Source of the DNA: Gemmobacter lutimaris
GTDB lineage: Bacteria > Pseudomonadota > Alphaproteobacteria > Rhodobacterales > Rhodobacteraceae
Assembly (NCBI RefSeq): GCF_003570715.1
Contig: NZ_QXXQ01000010.1
Coordinates: 62,001 to 126,000, forward strand
DNA: 64,000 nt
Direction of reading: 5' to 3'
Shown here: piece after piece, positions 1 through 8,771 of the stretch
Layout of the letters: the number at the start of each line of letters is the position of its first letter
How positions within the stretch are numbered: the stretch's first letter is position 1
Notes under the pieces: model-generated
What the model was told of the DNA's origin: nothing
What the model saw: only the letters and a program-made list of their open reading frames with translations
The model's database searches: none
Program-made: the position numbers and the translations under genes

Positions 1-1200
1 CTCCAGCACCTCGCGGCGGTCATGCGCAAAGCGCGACGAGGAAAACCCGTCGATAGCCAAGGTCGAATGGCTTTGTGTGGCGCGGCTGGCGCGGTGCCAG
101 TCGGTGCCGAAAGGCGCCCCGTTGCCGCAACTCACAATCAGCGGCCGCCGCCCCGAGGTCAGTTCAAACGCCAGCGTCGAGGCATGGGCCGAGGCACCTG
201 CCAGCCCACCCGGCGGCATCGCCGTATCAACAATGACCGAACTGCGCCCTGCCGACATCCGGGTAAACCCCATGGCCAGCCCGCCCGGCGGAACCGGCTT
301 CACCCCCGAACTGGCCAGCGCATGATCCAGCCGCCCTTCCAGCCCGCGCCCGCCCCCGTGAAACCGCGCCAGCCCGCCATCGGCGTGGCGCAGCGCGCGC
401 AGGGTCGGCGCAATCCGTTCGATCGCCGCCAGATGCGACGGCGGCACCAGCCGCCCGGCATCGGTCAGCGCCTGCGCGGCCCAGGTCAGCAGTGTGAAAA
501 CCTCAAGCAATTCCTCGGGGTTGCGGGTCGGGATACCACCTTCCTCATCCACCTCACGCTCGCATTCCCGCGCCAGCGCGGCAGCGGCGGGATCGACATG
601 CGCTTCCATCCCGATCAGGGCAAGGCCCGCGTAAATCAACCCGGTCAACGCCTCGAAGCGCGGCAGGCCGGGCGAGGCCGCCTGCCAACGCCGCGACAGG
701 AACACCGTCTGATGCGACAGGGCGCGGTAATAGGCCAGAGAATGATCGCGGTCTTGCCCGCCCAGCAACAGGATGGCGTGGTTGATCCAGCGGATCAGCC
801 GCCGCCCGGTCAGATCGGGCGACCAGCCTGGCCCGTCGCCGCGCCCATAACGGTTGATCCAGCCAAAGGTCCAGTCCTGCGCGCGCTTGCGCGCGGTGGG
901 GTCCCCCACCGCCGCCAGATCGTCCAGCCAGCCGAAGCCCTGAAGCTCCGCGCCAAAAGCCACAGAAGGGCGCGCGATGTCCCAGATTTCAACGCCCGGC
1001 GCCTCGATCAGATGACCCGCGAACAGGAAATTCCCGGCGACAAGCTGCTTGCCGCGCGCGTAAAGACCTATAGTGCGGGGTTCGGGTTGCGAGACGAAAC
1101 CGGCGGCAGGCTTGGCGCGCGTGGCTTTGCGGGCGGCAAGGCGGTTCATCGCCTGCACCCAAGCCTCTGCCCACCATGCGCTGCGCGCAACCGCTCTCAT
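1..1200 (-). CDS. Heparinase II/III family protein (3' end outside window)
   Basis: 400 codons are present, from an ATG at 1200 down to the window edge with no stop, so the C-terminus is missing. The reading frame has an all-helical N-terminal part (rich in Trp, Arg and Leu, residues about 90-290) typical of the alginate-lyase-like toroid, followed by the start of the beta-rich heparinase II/III domain (GGLARFHGGG, about residue 300, then HASTLAFELTSGRRP). These proteins are polysaccharide-lyase-like; in Rhodobacteraceae a copy commonly sits beside rsmB, and its substrate is not established. Confidence in the family is good, in the function low. It is transcribed away from gph, which starts 165 bp away. 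Confidence 0.75.
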   Translation of the reverse strand, partial: MRAVARSAWWAEAWVQAMNRLAARKATRAKPAAGFVSQPEPRTIGLYARGKQLVAGNFLFAGHLIEAPGVEIWDIARPSVAFGAELQGFGWLDDLAAVGDPTARKRAQDWTFGWINRYGRGDGPGWSPDLTGRRLIRWINHAILLLGGQDRDHSLAYYRALSHQTVFLSRRWQAASPGLPRFEALTGLIYAGLALIGMEAHVDPAAAALARECEREVDEEGGIPTRNPEELLEVFTLLTWAAQALTDAGRLVPPSHLAAIERIAPTLRALRHADGGLARFHGGGRGLEGRLDHALASSGVKPVPPGGLAMGFTRMSAGRSSVIVDTAMPPGGLAGASAHASTLAFELTSGRRPLIVSCGNGAPFGTDWHRASRATQSHSTLAIDGFSSSRFAHDRREVLE

Positions 1201-1365
1201 GCCCCGCTCACTGATCCACAAATGCCTGTCTGGCCCGTTGCCGGGTCTTGCGCCGCACCATAGCCGCGCGGGCGCCCCCTGTCACCGCAAAACCCCGTGT
1301 GAGCCGGTCCGGGGGCTGGACCCCGGCGCCGGGGCAGGCCATTCTCCGCCCGCAAAGGAGCCCGC

Positions 1366-2034
1366 ATGACCCATTCCGTTATCTTCGATCTGGATGGCAC
1401 GCTGATTGACAGCGCGCCCGATATCCATGCCAGCGCCAATACCGTTTTCACCGCCTTGGGCCAGCCACCCTTCACCCGCGCCGAGGTGCAGGGCTTTGTC
1501 GGACGCGGCGCGCCGAACCTTGTGGCACGGCTGTGCGAATCGCGGGGCCTGCCGCATGAGGGGCCGGAGTTCGACCGCGTTCTGGCCCGGTTTCTGGAAG
1601 TCTATGAAGGGGCGCAGGCGCTGACCGTGCTGTATCCCGGCACCCGCGCGGCGCTGGAGGCGTTGCAGGCAGCGGGCTGCAAGCTGGGGCTTTGCACCAA
1701 CAAACCGCTGGCGCCGACACTTGCGGTTCTGCGCCATTTCGGCTTGGAAAACCTGTTCGCGGCGGTAATCGGCGGCGACAGTCTGCCGGTGAAGAAGCCC
1801 GACCCTGCGCCGCTGCTGGAAACGCTGACACGCATGGGCGGCGGCCCGGCGATTTTCGTGGGCGACAGCGAGGTCGATGCGGAAACCGCGCAGAACGCGG
1901 GCCTGCCCTTCCTGTTGTTCACCGAAGGTTATCGCAAAACCCCGGTCGAGGCGCTGCCACATGACGCGGCTTTCGCCCATCACGATGCGCTGCCGGGGCT
2001 GGTCGCCGCGTTCAGCGCGCCAGCCGTGCCATGA
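1366..2034 (+). CDS. gph: Phosphoglycolate phosphatase, HAD superfamily
   Basis: 222 aa. HAD motif I is DLDGTLIDS near the N-terminus with the nucleophile and acid/base Asp pair, the cap domain follows, motif III is KKPDPAPLL (about 145), and motif IV is FVGDSEVDAETA (about 163) with the Mg-binding acids. The product would hydrolyse 2-phosphoglycolate formed by RuBisCO oxygenation or DNA repair, in the cytoplasm. An AAAGGAG ribosome site lies just upstream of the ATG. The last 23 bp overlap the 3' end of convergent rsmB. Related HAD phosphatases on other sugar phosphates cannot be excluded, but length and motifs fit Gph. Confidence 0.85.
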   Translation: MTHSVIFDLDGTLIDSAPDIHASANTVFTALGQPPFTRAEVQGFVGRGAPNLVARLCESRGLPHEGPEFDRVLARFLEVYEGAQALTVLYPGTRAALEALQAAGCKLGLCTNKPLAPTLAVLRHFGLENLFAAVIGGDSLPVKKPDPAPLLETLTRMGGGPAIFVGDSEVDAETAQNAGLPFLLFTEGYRKTPVEALPHDAAFAHHDALPGLVAAFSAPAVP

Positions 2035-3250
2035 AGAACCCGTCCATCCCGCCACGGTCGGCCCAGTAATCGGGCCGCAGGCGCAAACCGCCCGCAGGCG
2101 CGCGCCATGCCGGGTCGGCGCCGGGCGGCAACGTATCGTCAACGCGCAGGCCGGGGTGACGCGCCAGCGCGGCGGCAAGCTGCGCCTCGCCTTCTTCCGG
2201 CAGAAGCGAGCAGGTGCAGAACACCAGCCGCCCGCCCGGCTTCAGCCAGCCCAGCGCCCGGTCAATCAGCGCGGCTTGCAGGGTAACCAATGCTTCCAGT
2301 TCCGTCCCGTCCTTCACGAAGGGCAGATCGGGATGGCGGCGGATGGTGCCAGTGGCGGAACAGGGCGCATCCAGCAGGATGGCATCGAACGGGGCCTCGG
2401 GCTGCCAGTCCAGCGCATCGGCCACCACCACCTCGGCAACAAGGCCGGTGCGGGCGAGGTTGTCACGCAGCCGCGTCATGCGCGACTCGTTCACATCCAG
2501 CGCCGTGACCTGCGCCCCGGCGGCAGCCAGTTGCAAGGTCTTGCCACCCGGCGCGGCACAAAGGTCCAGCACCCGCTCGCCTGCCTGCGGCGCCAGCAGC
2601 GGCACCGCCAGCGCAGCGGCGGCGTCCTGCACCCACCAGTCGCCGGTCGCATAGCCCGGCAGCGCGGAAACCTGCACACCGGGGGCAAGCCGCAGGCTGC
2701 CCGTGGGCAAGGCCTCGGCGCCTTCGATCCCCACATCCCGCCCCGGACGCAGGGTCAGATCGACTGGCGCGGGGGCGGCCTGCACAGCCTCCATCAAGGT
2801 GACAGCGGGCTTGCCCCATGCATCCACCAGCGGCTTGCGCAGCCAGAACGGCAGGCGCTGCGGCGGTTGCTTGCCGAAGCTGGGGTTTTCCGCCACGCGC
2901 CGCAAAACAGCATTTACCAGCCCAGACAAAGCCCCATGGCGGCGATGATGGAGGACAATGTTCACCGCCTCGTTCACCACACCATGCGCGGCCTCGCCCA
3001 GCACCAGTTCTACCGTGGCGAGGCGCAGGGTGTTCAGCACCGTCAGCGGCGGGGCCTTGCGGAGAAAGGGTTTCAGAAGGCGGTCGGTCGGTTCGACATG
3101 GCGCAGCACCTGCGCCGTCAGCCGCTGCGCCCGCGCGCGATCAGCGGGGGAAAGGCCGGTCAATGCGGCTTCGCACTGGCTGAGCAGCAGGCCCTCGCCC
3201 AGCACACCGTCCAGCATTGCCACCGCCGCCGCCCGCGCTGTTCTCGCCAT
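2012..3250 (-). CDS. rsmB: 16S rRNA m5C967 methyltransferase, RsmB/NOP family
   Basis: 412 aa. The N-terminal ~130 residues form a NusB-like RNA-binding domain, followed by a Rossmann methyltransferase with the SAM motif LDLCAAPGGKT (about 240). The two catalytic cysteines of the family are visible in DAPCSATGTIRRHPD and FCTCSLLPEEGE. The enzyme uses SAM to methylate C967 of 16S rRNA. It lies between the heparinase/gph pair and a divergently transcribed SDHAF4-like gene, 73 bp from its start. The 3' end overlaps gph tail to tail. Confidence 0.92.
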   Translation of the reverse strand: MARTARAAAVAMLDGVLGEGLLLSQCEAALTGLSPADRARAQRLTAQVLRHVEPTDRLLKPFLRKAPPLTVLNTLRLATVELVLGEAAHGVVNEAVNIVLHHRRHGALSGLVNAVLRRVAENPSFGKQPPQRLPFWLRKPLVDAWGKPAVTLMEAVQAAPAPVDLTLRPGRDVGIEGAEALPTGSLRLAPGVQVSALPGYATGDWWVQDAAAALAVPLLAPQAGERVLDLCAAPGGKTLQLAAAGAQVTALDVNESRMTRLRDNLARTGLVAEVVVADALDWQPEAPFDAILLDAPCSATGTIRRHPDLPFVKDGTELEALVTLQAALIDRALGWLKPGGRLVFCTCSLLPEEGEAQLAAALARHPGLRVDDTLPPGADPAWRAPAGGLRLRPDYWADRGGMDGFFMARLAR

Positions 3251-3323
3251 GACCCGCCCTGCTCTTGTTCATCCGACAGTCGCCCGTATATCATGACATG
3301 GAAGCCTGCAAGGAACCCGACCG

Positions 3324-3500
3324 ATGAATGAGGACAAACCTGACCTTCCGCCCGAAGCACTGCGCGCCTTGGCCGAGGCCGAGGAACGTCGTCGCGCCGC
3401 GAAGGATCAGACCCTGCCGCCCGAACTGGGCGGGCGCGACGGGCCGGAGCCGGTGCGCTTTGGCGATTGGGAAAAGAAGGGCATCGCAGTCGATTTCTGA
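3324..3500 (+). CDS. DUF1674 / SDHAF4-like succinate dehydrogenase assembly factor
   Basis: A small ORF of 58 aa beginning MNEDKPDLPPEA and ending RFGDWEKKGIAVDF. That C-terminal signature (R-[YF]-G-D-W-E-x-x-G-x-x-x-D-F) is the conserved block of the DUF1674/SDHAF4 family, whose mitochondrial members bind the flavinated SDH subunit during assembly. The middle is charged and probably disordered. It is divergent from rsmB across a 73-bp spacer that must hold both promoters. The family call is firm; the role in a bacterium is inferred from the eukaryotic homologue. Confidence 0.85.
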   Translation: MNEDKPDLPPEALRALAEAEERRRAAKDQTLPPELGGRDGPEPVRFGDWEKKGIAVDF

Positions 3501-3589
3501 CGCGACCCCTGTCCCGACAGGCCGCATGGGCGGCAGCGTCGGAATTTGAGTATTTTTGCAAGAAGCAATGGGCAGCGGTGTGCCGGGCC

Positions 3590-4399
3590 TCAGAGGCCGA
3601 GCACATCCATCATGTCATAGGCACCGGGGCCCTTGTCCTGCCCCCAGAGTGCGGCCTTCAGTGCGCCACGGGCAAAGATGGCGCGGTCGGTGGCGATGTG
3701 GCGGAGCACGATGCGCTCGCCCGCCCCCGCGAACAGCACGTCATGTTCGCCCACGATGTCGCCGCCGCGAATGGCGCTGAAGCCGATGGCGCCGGGACGC
3801 CGGGCGCCGGTGATGCCGTCACGGCCCGAGTCGCGCATGGTGTCCAGATCGACGCCGCGCCCTTCGGCGGCGGCCTGACCCAGCATCAGCGCGGTGCCCG
3901 AGGGGGCATCGACCTTCTTGTTGTGATGCGCCTCGATCACCTCGATATCCCAGTCGGCATCCAGCGCGGCGGCAACCTTGCGGGTCAGGGTGACCAGCAG
4001 GTTGACACCGAGGCTCATGTTCCCCGCACGCACGATCACCGCATGGCGGGCGGCGGCGTCGATCTTTGCCAGATGTTCCGGCTCTAGCCCGGTAGTGCCG
4101 ATGACATGGACCAGACGCGCCTGCGCCGCGAGGGCGGCAAATTCCACCGTGGCGGCGGGGGTGGTGAAGTCGATCACCGCGCGGGCCTTGGCGAAAGCCT
4201 CCAGCGGGTCGTCGGTGACTTTCACGCCGACCGGCGCGCCGCCCAGACATTCGCCGACATCACGGCCGATCCAGTCATGTCCCGGCCGTTGGATGGCGGC
4301 GGCAAGACGGGCCTTGTCGCTGGCCAGAACCGTACCGATCAGCATGCGGCCCATGCGGCCCGAAGCCCCGGCAATGACGATACCCGGCAATGCGTCCAT
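3590..4399 (-). CDS. dapB: 4-hydroxy-tetrahydrodipicolinate reductase
   Basis: 269 aa, the usual DapB length. The N-terminal NAD(P)-binding loop is GASGRMGRM (residues about 11-19); the substrate and catalytic segment is [19 protein letters not shown] (about 150-170), with the His-His and Lys residues conserved in DapB. It reduces hydroxytetrahydrodipicolinate in the diaminopimelate/lysine pathway. A strong AGGAGGG ribosome site precedes the ATG at 4399. It is divergent from rbfA across 88 bp. Confidence 0.95.
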   Translation of the reverse strand: MDALPGIVIAGASGRMGRMLIGTVLASDKARLAAAIQRPGHDWIGRDVGECLGGAPVGVKVTDDPLEAFAKARAVIDFTTPAATVEFAALAAQARLVHVIGTTGLEPEHLAKIDAAARHAVIVRAGNMSLGVNLLVTLTRKVAAALDADWDIEVIEAHHNKKVDAPSGTALMLGQAAAEGRGVDLDTMRDSGRDGITGARRPGAIGFSAIRGGDIVGEHDVLFAGAGERIVLRHIATDRAIFARGALKAALWGQDKGPGAYDMMDVLGL

Positions 4400-4487
4400 C
4401 TTGCGCCCTCCTGTCTGGTCGCCTTCCCATAGCGTGAAAGCGCGGAGACGGCCAAGCCCTGTTGCGGCGGCGACGGGGAAGGCTTAG

Positions 4488-4925
4488 ATGGAAGTCATGT
4501 CGAAAAACCGCTTCTCCTCGGGCGATGGCCCCTCGCAACGGCAGCTTCGCGTCGGCGAACTGATCCGGCGCACGCTTTCCGATGTGCTGAACCGGGCCGA
4601 GATCCACGATCCCGATCTGAACCGCATGTCCATCACCGTGGGTGAGGTGCGCTGTTCCCCCGATCTGAAGGTGGCGACGGCCTATGTCATGCCGCTGATG
4701 GGATCGGTCCCGGTGGAGGATGCGATTGCCGCGCTGGCGCGCAACAAGGCCGAATTGCGCCACCGTATCGGCGGGGCGCTGACTCTGAAATACACGCCCG
4801 ACCTGCGCTTCCGCCCTGATGCGACTTTCGACCAACTGGACGAGACGCGGCGCCTGTTCGCCGATGAAAAGGTGCGCCGCGATCTGGATACGCCGGATGA
4901 GGGCGACGACGACGACGATGCTTAA
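4488..4925 (+). CDS. rbfA: 30S ribosome-binding factor RbfA
   Basis: 145 aa KH-fold protein; recognisable features are [17 protein letters not shown] at the N-terminus, the Asp-rich [18 protein letters not shown] block, and [14 protein letters not shown]. The last residues form an acidic run of Asp. It assists late maturation of the 16S rRNA 5' end. Two in-frame ATGs exist, at 4488 and 4497; a GGGGAAGG site about 6 nt before 4488 favours that one, while homology would also tolerate 4497. It overlaps the next gene by 8 bp and is probably cotranscribed with it and truB. Confidence 0.93.
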   Translation: MEVMSKNRFSSGDGPSQRQLRVGELIRRTLSDVLNRAEIHDPDLNRMSITVGEVRCSPDLKVATAYVMPLMGSVPVEDAIAALARNKAELRHRIGGALTLKYTPDLRFRPDATFDQLDETRRLFADEKVRRDLDTPDEGDDDDDA

Positions 4926-5646
4926 GCTGTTGGCGGCGCTGTGTCTGCTGGCCGCCCCGGCGCTGGCAGAACCGTGCCGACAGGCAAGTTTCGAGGGCAT
5001 CCCCTTCACCCTTTGCGAAGTGCAGACTGGCGCGGATCTGCGGCTGTTTCACAGCGATGATGCAGGCGATCTGCTGGGGTCGTTCGGCGCTGTGGATACG
5101 GCGCTGGCGCCCGAGGGCAAGGCGCTGGTCTTTGCGATGAACGCGGGGATGTATCATCCCGACCGCAGGCCTGTGGGGCTTTACATCGAGAAAGGGCAGC
5201 AGCGGCACGGGATCGTGCTGCCGGCCTCTCGCGGGAATTTCGGGATGCTGCCGAACGGGGTGTTCTGCATCGGAAAGGCACGATTCGCGGTGATCGAATC
5301 ACGACGCTTTGCCAAGGCGCCGCGCAACTGCCGCTATGCCACACAATCCGGGCCGATGCTGGTGATCGGCGGCAAGCTGCATCCGAAGTTCATTCCGGGC
5401 AGCGACAGCACCTATATCCGCAACGGCGTGGGGGTCAGTGCCGATGGCAAGCGCGCGATCTTTGCCATCTCGGATGCTGCGGTGAATTTTGAAACCTTCG
5501 CGCGGCTGTTCCGTGATCAACTCGGCCTGCCCGATGCGCTGTATTTCGACGGCAAAGTCTCGCGGCTTTATGCGCCGGGGCTGGGACGGGCGGATATTGG
5601 CTTTCCCATGGGGCCCATCGTCGGGCTGGTGGCGCCGCTGCCTTGA
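4918..5646 (+). CDS. Exported phosphodiester glycosidase family (NAGPA/DUF2233) protein
   Basis: 242 aa. It starts at the ATG that overlaps the rbfA stop, giving a clean signal peptide ([17 protein letters not shown], cleaved before EPCRQ). The mature part has family blocks: [11 protein letters not shown] (about 75), [12 protein letters not shown] (about 142), [10 protein letters not shown], and [16 protein letters not shown] near the C-terminus. Homologues include the uncovering enzyme of lysosomal enzyme sorting and bacterial YigE-like proteins; the bacterial substrate is unknown. A periplasmic location is inferred from the signal peptide. Confidence 0.8.
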   Translation: MLKLLAALCLLAAPALAEPCRQASFEGIPFTLCEVQTGADLRLFHSDDAGDLLGSFGAVDTALAPEGKALVFAMNAGMYHPDRRPVGLYIEKGQQRHGIVLPASRGNFGMLPNGVFCIGKARFAVIESRRFAKAPRNCRYATQSGPMLVIGGKLHPKFIPGSDSTYIRNGVGVSADGKRAIFAISDAAVNFETFARLFRDQLGLPDALYFDGKVSRLYAPGLGRADIGFPMGPIVGLVAPLP

Positions 5647-5701
5647 CGGCCTGCCCCCGGGGCGGATAGCAGGCGGGTTCTCTGAAAGAAGCGGGGCGGA
5701 T

Positions 5702-6607
5702 ATGGCGCGCAGCAAGAAAGGCCGGGCAGTTTCCGGCTGGGTCGTGATCGACAAGCCGGCAGGCATCACCTCGACCTCGGTCGTGAACAAGGTGAAATGG
5801 GCGTTTCAGGCGCAGAAGGCCGGTCATGCCGGAACGCTTGATCCGGCGGCGACCGGGGTGCTGGCGGTGGCCTTGGGTGAGGCGACCAAGACTGTGCCCT
5901 ATATCACCGATGCGCTGAAAGCTTATCGCTTCATGGTGCGGCTGGGGGTGACCACCACCACCGACGATGCCGAGGGCGAAACGCTGGCCACCTTCGACGC
6001 GCGCCCCGAAGATGCGGCGATTGCCGCCGCGCTGGCGCCGTTCCGGGGCGAGATCATGCAGATTCCGCCGCAGTTTTCCGCCGTGAAGGTGGAGGGCGAG
6101 CGCGCCTATGACCTCGCCCGCGACGGCGTGGCGATGGATCTGGCCGCCCGCCCGCTGTGGGTGGAAAGCCTTGAGATGATCGCCCGCCCCGATGCCGACC
6201 ATGTGGAACTGGAAATGGTCTGCGGCAAAGGCGGTTATGTGCGGTCGATCGCGCGCGATCTGGGGGCGGCACTGGCCTGCGGCGGCCATGTCGAATGGCT
6301 GCGCCGGGTCTGGTCCGGCCCGTTCGAGGCCGACAAGGGCGTGAGCCTTGACGAGATCGAGCGTTTGGCCCGCACCGACGACATTGACACGCTGCTGTTG
6401 CCGCTGGAGCTGGGGCTGGCCGATCTGCCGGAACTGCCCGCCACGCCGGAAGGCGCGGCGCGGCTGAAGAATGGCAATCCCGGCATGGTCATCGCCTCTG
6501 GCGTGGACTACGGCGAAACCGCCTGGGCCTCGTATCAGGGGAAGCCGGTTGCGGTGGGCAGCTATCAGTCGGGCGAACTGCACCCGAGCCGCGTGTTCAA
6601 CTTGTAA
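5702..6607 (+). CDS. truB: tRNA pseudouridine-55 synthase
   Basis: 301 aa from the ATG at 5702. The N-terminal [13 protein letters not shown] and the catalytic loop [22 protein letters not shown], with the nucleophile Asp, are diagnostic for TruB; the Tyr/Arg/Leu blocks ([20 protein letters not shown] and [12 protein letters not shown]) follow. It isomerises U55 in the T-loop of tRNAs. The rbfA-truB-rpsO neighbourhood is a common translation cluster, here interrupted by three genes (DUF2233, DUF1643 and the RTX gene). Confidence 0.95.
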   Translation: MARSKKGRAVSGWVVIDKPAGITSTSVVNKVKWAFQAQKAGHAGTLDPAATGVLAVALGEATKTVPYITDALKAYRFMVRLGVTTTTDDAEGETLATFDARPEDAAIAAALAPFRGEIMQIPPQFSAVKVEGERAYDLARDGVAMDLAARPLWVESLEMIARPDADHVELEMVCGKGGYVRSIARDLGAALACGGHVEWLRRVWSGPFEADKGVSLDEIERLARTDDIDTLLLPLELGLADLPELPATPEGAARLKNGNPGMVIASGVDYGETAWASYQGKPVAVGSYQSGELHPSRVFNL

Positions 6608-6611
6608 GCCG

Positions 6612-7142
6612 ATGCTGCTGATCCGTCGCCATGCCGAGGCGGGCGTGCAATCACGCGCCGTCTATTCGCGCTGTAGCCGCTATCGCTATTACCTCAGCCG
6701 GCGTTGGGGGGAGGGGAAGCTGATGCTGTTTGTCATGCTCAACCCCTCCACCGCGACGGAACGCAAGAATGACCAGACGCTTGCGCGTTGCGAGAAACGC
6801 GCGCGCATGGCTGGGGCGGGCGGCTTTGCGGTGGTGAACCTGTTCGCCCTACGCAGCAAGGAACCCACCGATCTGAAACGCGCCGACGATCCGGTCGGCC
6901 CGCTGAACGACCGGCTGTTGCGCTGGGCGGCGCGGGTCTCGGGGCCGGTGGTTTGCGGCTGGGGCAACCATGGCGGGCTGATGGGACGCGATGCGGCGGT
7001 GCTGGACCTGCTGCGCGTCAACGGGGCAGAGGTCACGCATCTGGGCCTGACCTTCGCCGGGCAGCCGCGCCATCCGCTTTATGTGCCGCTGGCACAGACC
7101 GTGCAGGCGTGGGAAATCACGCCGCCCGCGGAACAAGCCTGA
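6612..7142 (+). CDS. DUF1643 domain protein
   Basis: 176 aa from the ATG 4 nt after the truB stop, so probably translated in the same operon. It shows the DUF1643 core: RYRYYLSRRWGEGKLMLFVMLNPSTAT, NDQTLARCEKRA, GGFAVVNLFALRSKEPTDLK, GPVVCGWGNHG and a C-terminal GQPRHPLYV. No biochemical role is established for the family. The last 26 bp overlap the 3' end of the convergent RTX gene. Confidence 0.8.
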   Translation: MLLIRRHAEAGVQSRAVYSRCSRYRYYLSRRWGEGKLMLFVMLNPSTATERKNDQTLARCEKRARMAGAGGFAVVNLFALRSKEPTDLKRADDPVGPLNDRLLRWAARVSGPVVCGWGNHGGLMGRDAAVLDLLRVNGAEVTHLGLTFAGQPRHPLYVPLAQTVQAWEITPPAEQA

Positions 7143-8130
7143 TCTGAGACACATCCAAGCCCTCGCCATGCGCCACGACGGCCAGCGGCTTGCCATCCAG
7201 ATGCAACGCCACATCGCCGGTATTGGCGTCCGTATGCAGTTCCAGTACCGGGTCGGGATGCGCCTCGGGGTCGTATTGCACCTCCAGCACATCTTCGCGG
7301 GCGTTAAAATCCATGATCCGCGCGCCATCCCCCTCCTCCAGCCAGTCGCCCAGACGGAAGGTATCGGCCCCGCTGCCGCCGGTCAGGTAATCCTCGGCCC
7401 CCGCGATCATGGTATCGTCTCCCTGACCGCCGTTCAGGAAATCGGCATCGCCATCCTGCGGTGCCTGCGGATCGTGGCCAATCAGCAGATCGTTGCCCAC
7501 ATCGCCATCCAGCGTATCGGCACCATAGCCGCCGAACAGCGTGTCGTCGCCATAACCACCGTTCAGCCAGTCGTCGCCCAGATCGTCTTGCAGCAGGTCA
7601 TTGCCGCTGCCACCCAGGAGCGAGTCGGCGCCGCGCCCGCCGTCAAGCGTATCGGCCCCGCCATGACCTGCCAGAAGATCATTGCCGCCTCCGCCAGACA
7701 GCGCATCCTCCCCCGCTTCGCCGCGCAGCAGATCGTCGTCCAGACCGCCTGACAGAACATCATCGCCGCGCCCGCCATACAGGTAATCCTGTCCCGCGCC
7801 GCCACCCAGCGTATCGGCCCCGCCCCGCGACACGATCTGATCCATGCCGCCACGGCCACGGATCAGATCATCCTCGGCCCCGCCCGTCAGCTTGTCATTG
7901 CCGGGGCTGCCCAGAACCGGCGGATGATCATCTTCCGGTGCCGGAGCCTCGACCGCCGGGGGCGGGTCCAGCAGGTCGCCATGCGCGAAAGAATCGGCGC
8001 TGCTGTCTTCTTCGGGCGGCGAATCTTCTCCGGCGCCGGGGGTATCGTCATCCGGTCCCGGCCGCGCGACGAAAGCATCCAGCATCAGCCCCGCGCTCAA
8101 CGCGCCCAGCAAACCGATCAGCCCCAACAT
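7117..8130 (-). CDS. Membrane-anchored RTX (hemolysin-type) calcium-binding repeat protein
   Basis: 337 aa from the ATG at 8130; an upstream GTG at 8145 is also open, but a purine-rich GGGGGAAAAGG stretch just before the ATG favours 8130. Residues 1-20 are a hydrophobic helix (LGLIGLLGALSAGLMLDAFV), residues 25-75 are an acidic, Pro-rich linker, and then about 15 glycine/aspartate nonapeptides (GGxGxDxLx type, e.g. GGRGDDVLSGG) form a calcium beta-roll up to about 250, with a beta-rich tail. There is no protease, lipase or other catalytic domain. RTX proteins usually leave by type I secretion with a C-terminal signal; the N-terminal helix here suggests anchoring instead. Function unknown. Confidence 0.78.
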   Translation of the reverse strand: MLGLIGLLGALSAGLMLDAFVARPGPDDDTPGAGEDSPPEEDSSADSFAHGDLLDPPPAVEAPAPEDDHPPVLGSPGNDKLTGGAEDDLIRGRGGMDQIVSRGGADTLGGGAGQDYLYGGRGDDVLSGGLDDDLLRGEAGEDALSGGGGNDLLAGHGGADTLDGGRGADSLLGGSGNDLLQDDLGDDWLNGGYGDDTLFGGYGADTLDGDVGNDLLIGHDPQAPQDGDADFLNGGQGDDTMIAGAEDYLTGGSGADTFRLGDWLEEGDGARIMDFNAREDVLEVQYDPEAHPDPVLELHTDANTGDVALHLDGKPLAVVAHGEGLDVSQIRLVPRAA

Positions 8131-8430
8131 GGCCTTTTCCCCCACTTACCCCGAAACTTCGACCCGGCGTTAACCAATATTTCGCGCAAGCCCTTGTCAT
8201 CACAGAATATTCAACCCGCCGATCATGGCACAATCCGGGCAAGCGCGCCACGAGGCCGCGATGGTTTATTGCAATTTGGTTAAAGTCGGAAGAAATCCCC
8301 GCAGCGAATCCATCTTCCCTCGCGGCCGGTTTTCCCCTATACGCGCGCATCCGCTGCAAGGCGGAACCAAGGGCCCTGCTGGACGACATCCCGGCTTGTG
8401 CCGTCACACCAACCTGTAAAGGAGATCCCG
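8131..8430. other. Intergenic region before rpsO
   Basis: 300 bp without a gene, between the divergent RTX and rpsO starts. It is AT-richer in its first half than its surroundings. A TATACG hexamer at 8338-8343 is a possible -10 for rpsO, but its -35 match is poor. An AAAGGAG ribosome site lies at 8418-8424. No RNA gene was recognised. Confidence 0.4.
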
Positions 8431-8700
8431 ATGTCGATCACCGTGGAAGAAAAAGCCCGTCTGATCAAGGAGTACGCAACCAAGGAAGGCGACACCGGTT
8501 CGCCCGAAGTTCAGGTTGCGATCCTGTCGTCGCGCATCGCGACGCTGACCGAGCACTTCAAGACCCACAAGAAGGACAACCACTCGCGTCGTGGCCTTCT
8601 GATGCTCGTGGCCCAGCGCCGCAAGCTGCTGGACTACCTGAAGGGCAAGGATGAAGGCCGTTACCAGTCGCTGATCGCGCGTCTGGGCCTGCGTCGCTGA
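8431..8700 (+). CDS. rpsO: 30S ribosomal protein S15
   Basis: 89 aa, standard S15 length, starting [16 protein letters not shown] at the ATG 6 nt after an AAAGGAG site. The conserved S15 blocks are present: [33 protein letters not shown], and [23 protein letters not shown] at the C-terminus. It is a primary 16S rRNA binder in the 30S platform. Codon choice is strongly biased to C/G-ending preferred codons, consistent with high expression. A hairpin follows 22 bp after the stop. Confidence 0.97.
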   Translation: MSITVEEKARLIKEYATKEGDTGSPEVQVAILSSRIATLTEHFKTHKKDNHSRRGLLMLVAQRRKLLDYLKGKDEGRYQSLIARLGLRR

Positions 8701-8722
8701 GCTTTCGCACAGCTTAACGGAG

Positions 8723-8750
8723 CGCCCGTGGCCTATGGCTGCGGGCGTTT
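8723..8750 (+). terminator. Probable rho-independent terminator of rpsO
   Basis: CGCCCG at 8723-8728 pairs with CGGGCG at 8742-8747, extended inward through wobble and GCC/GGC pairs to a 3-nt loop (TAT); a short T-run follows. Position just after rpsO supports termination. Confidence 0.6.
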
Positions 8751-8771
8751 CGCGTTTCACGGGGTTCGCAA

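Noticed and set aside
1877-3331. Plus-strand frame of 484 codons over rsmB
   Set aside because: Antisense to rsmB, whose NusB and methyltransferase motifs are unmistakable.
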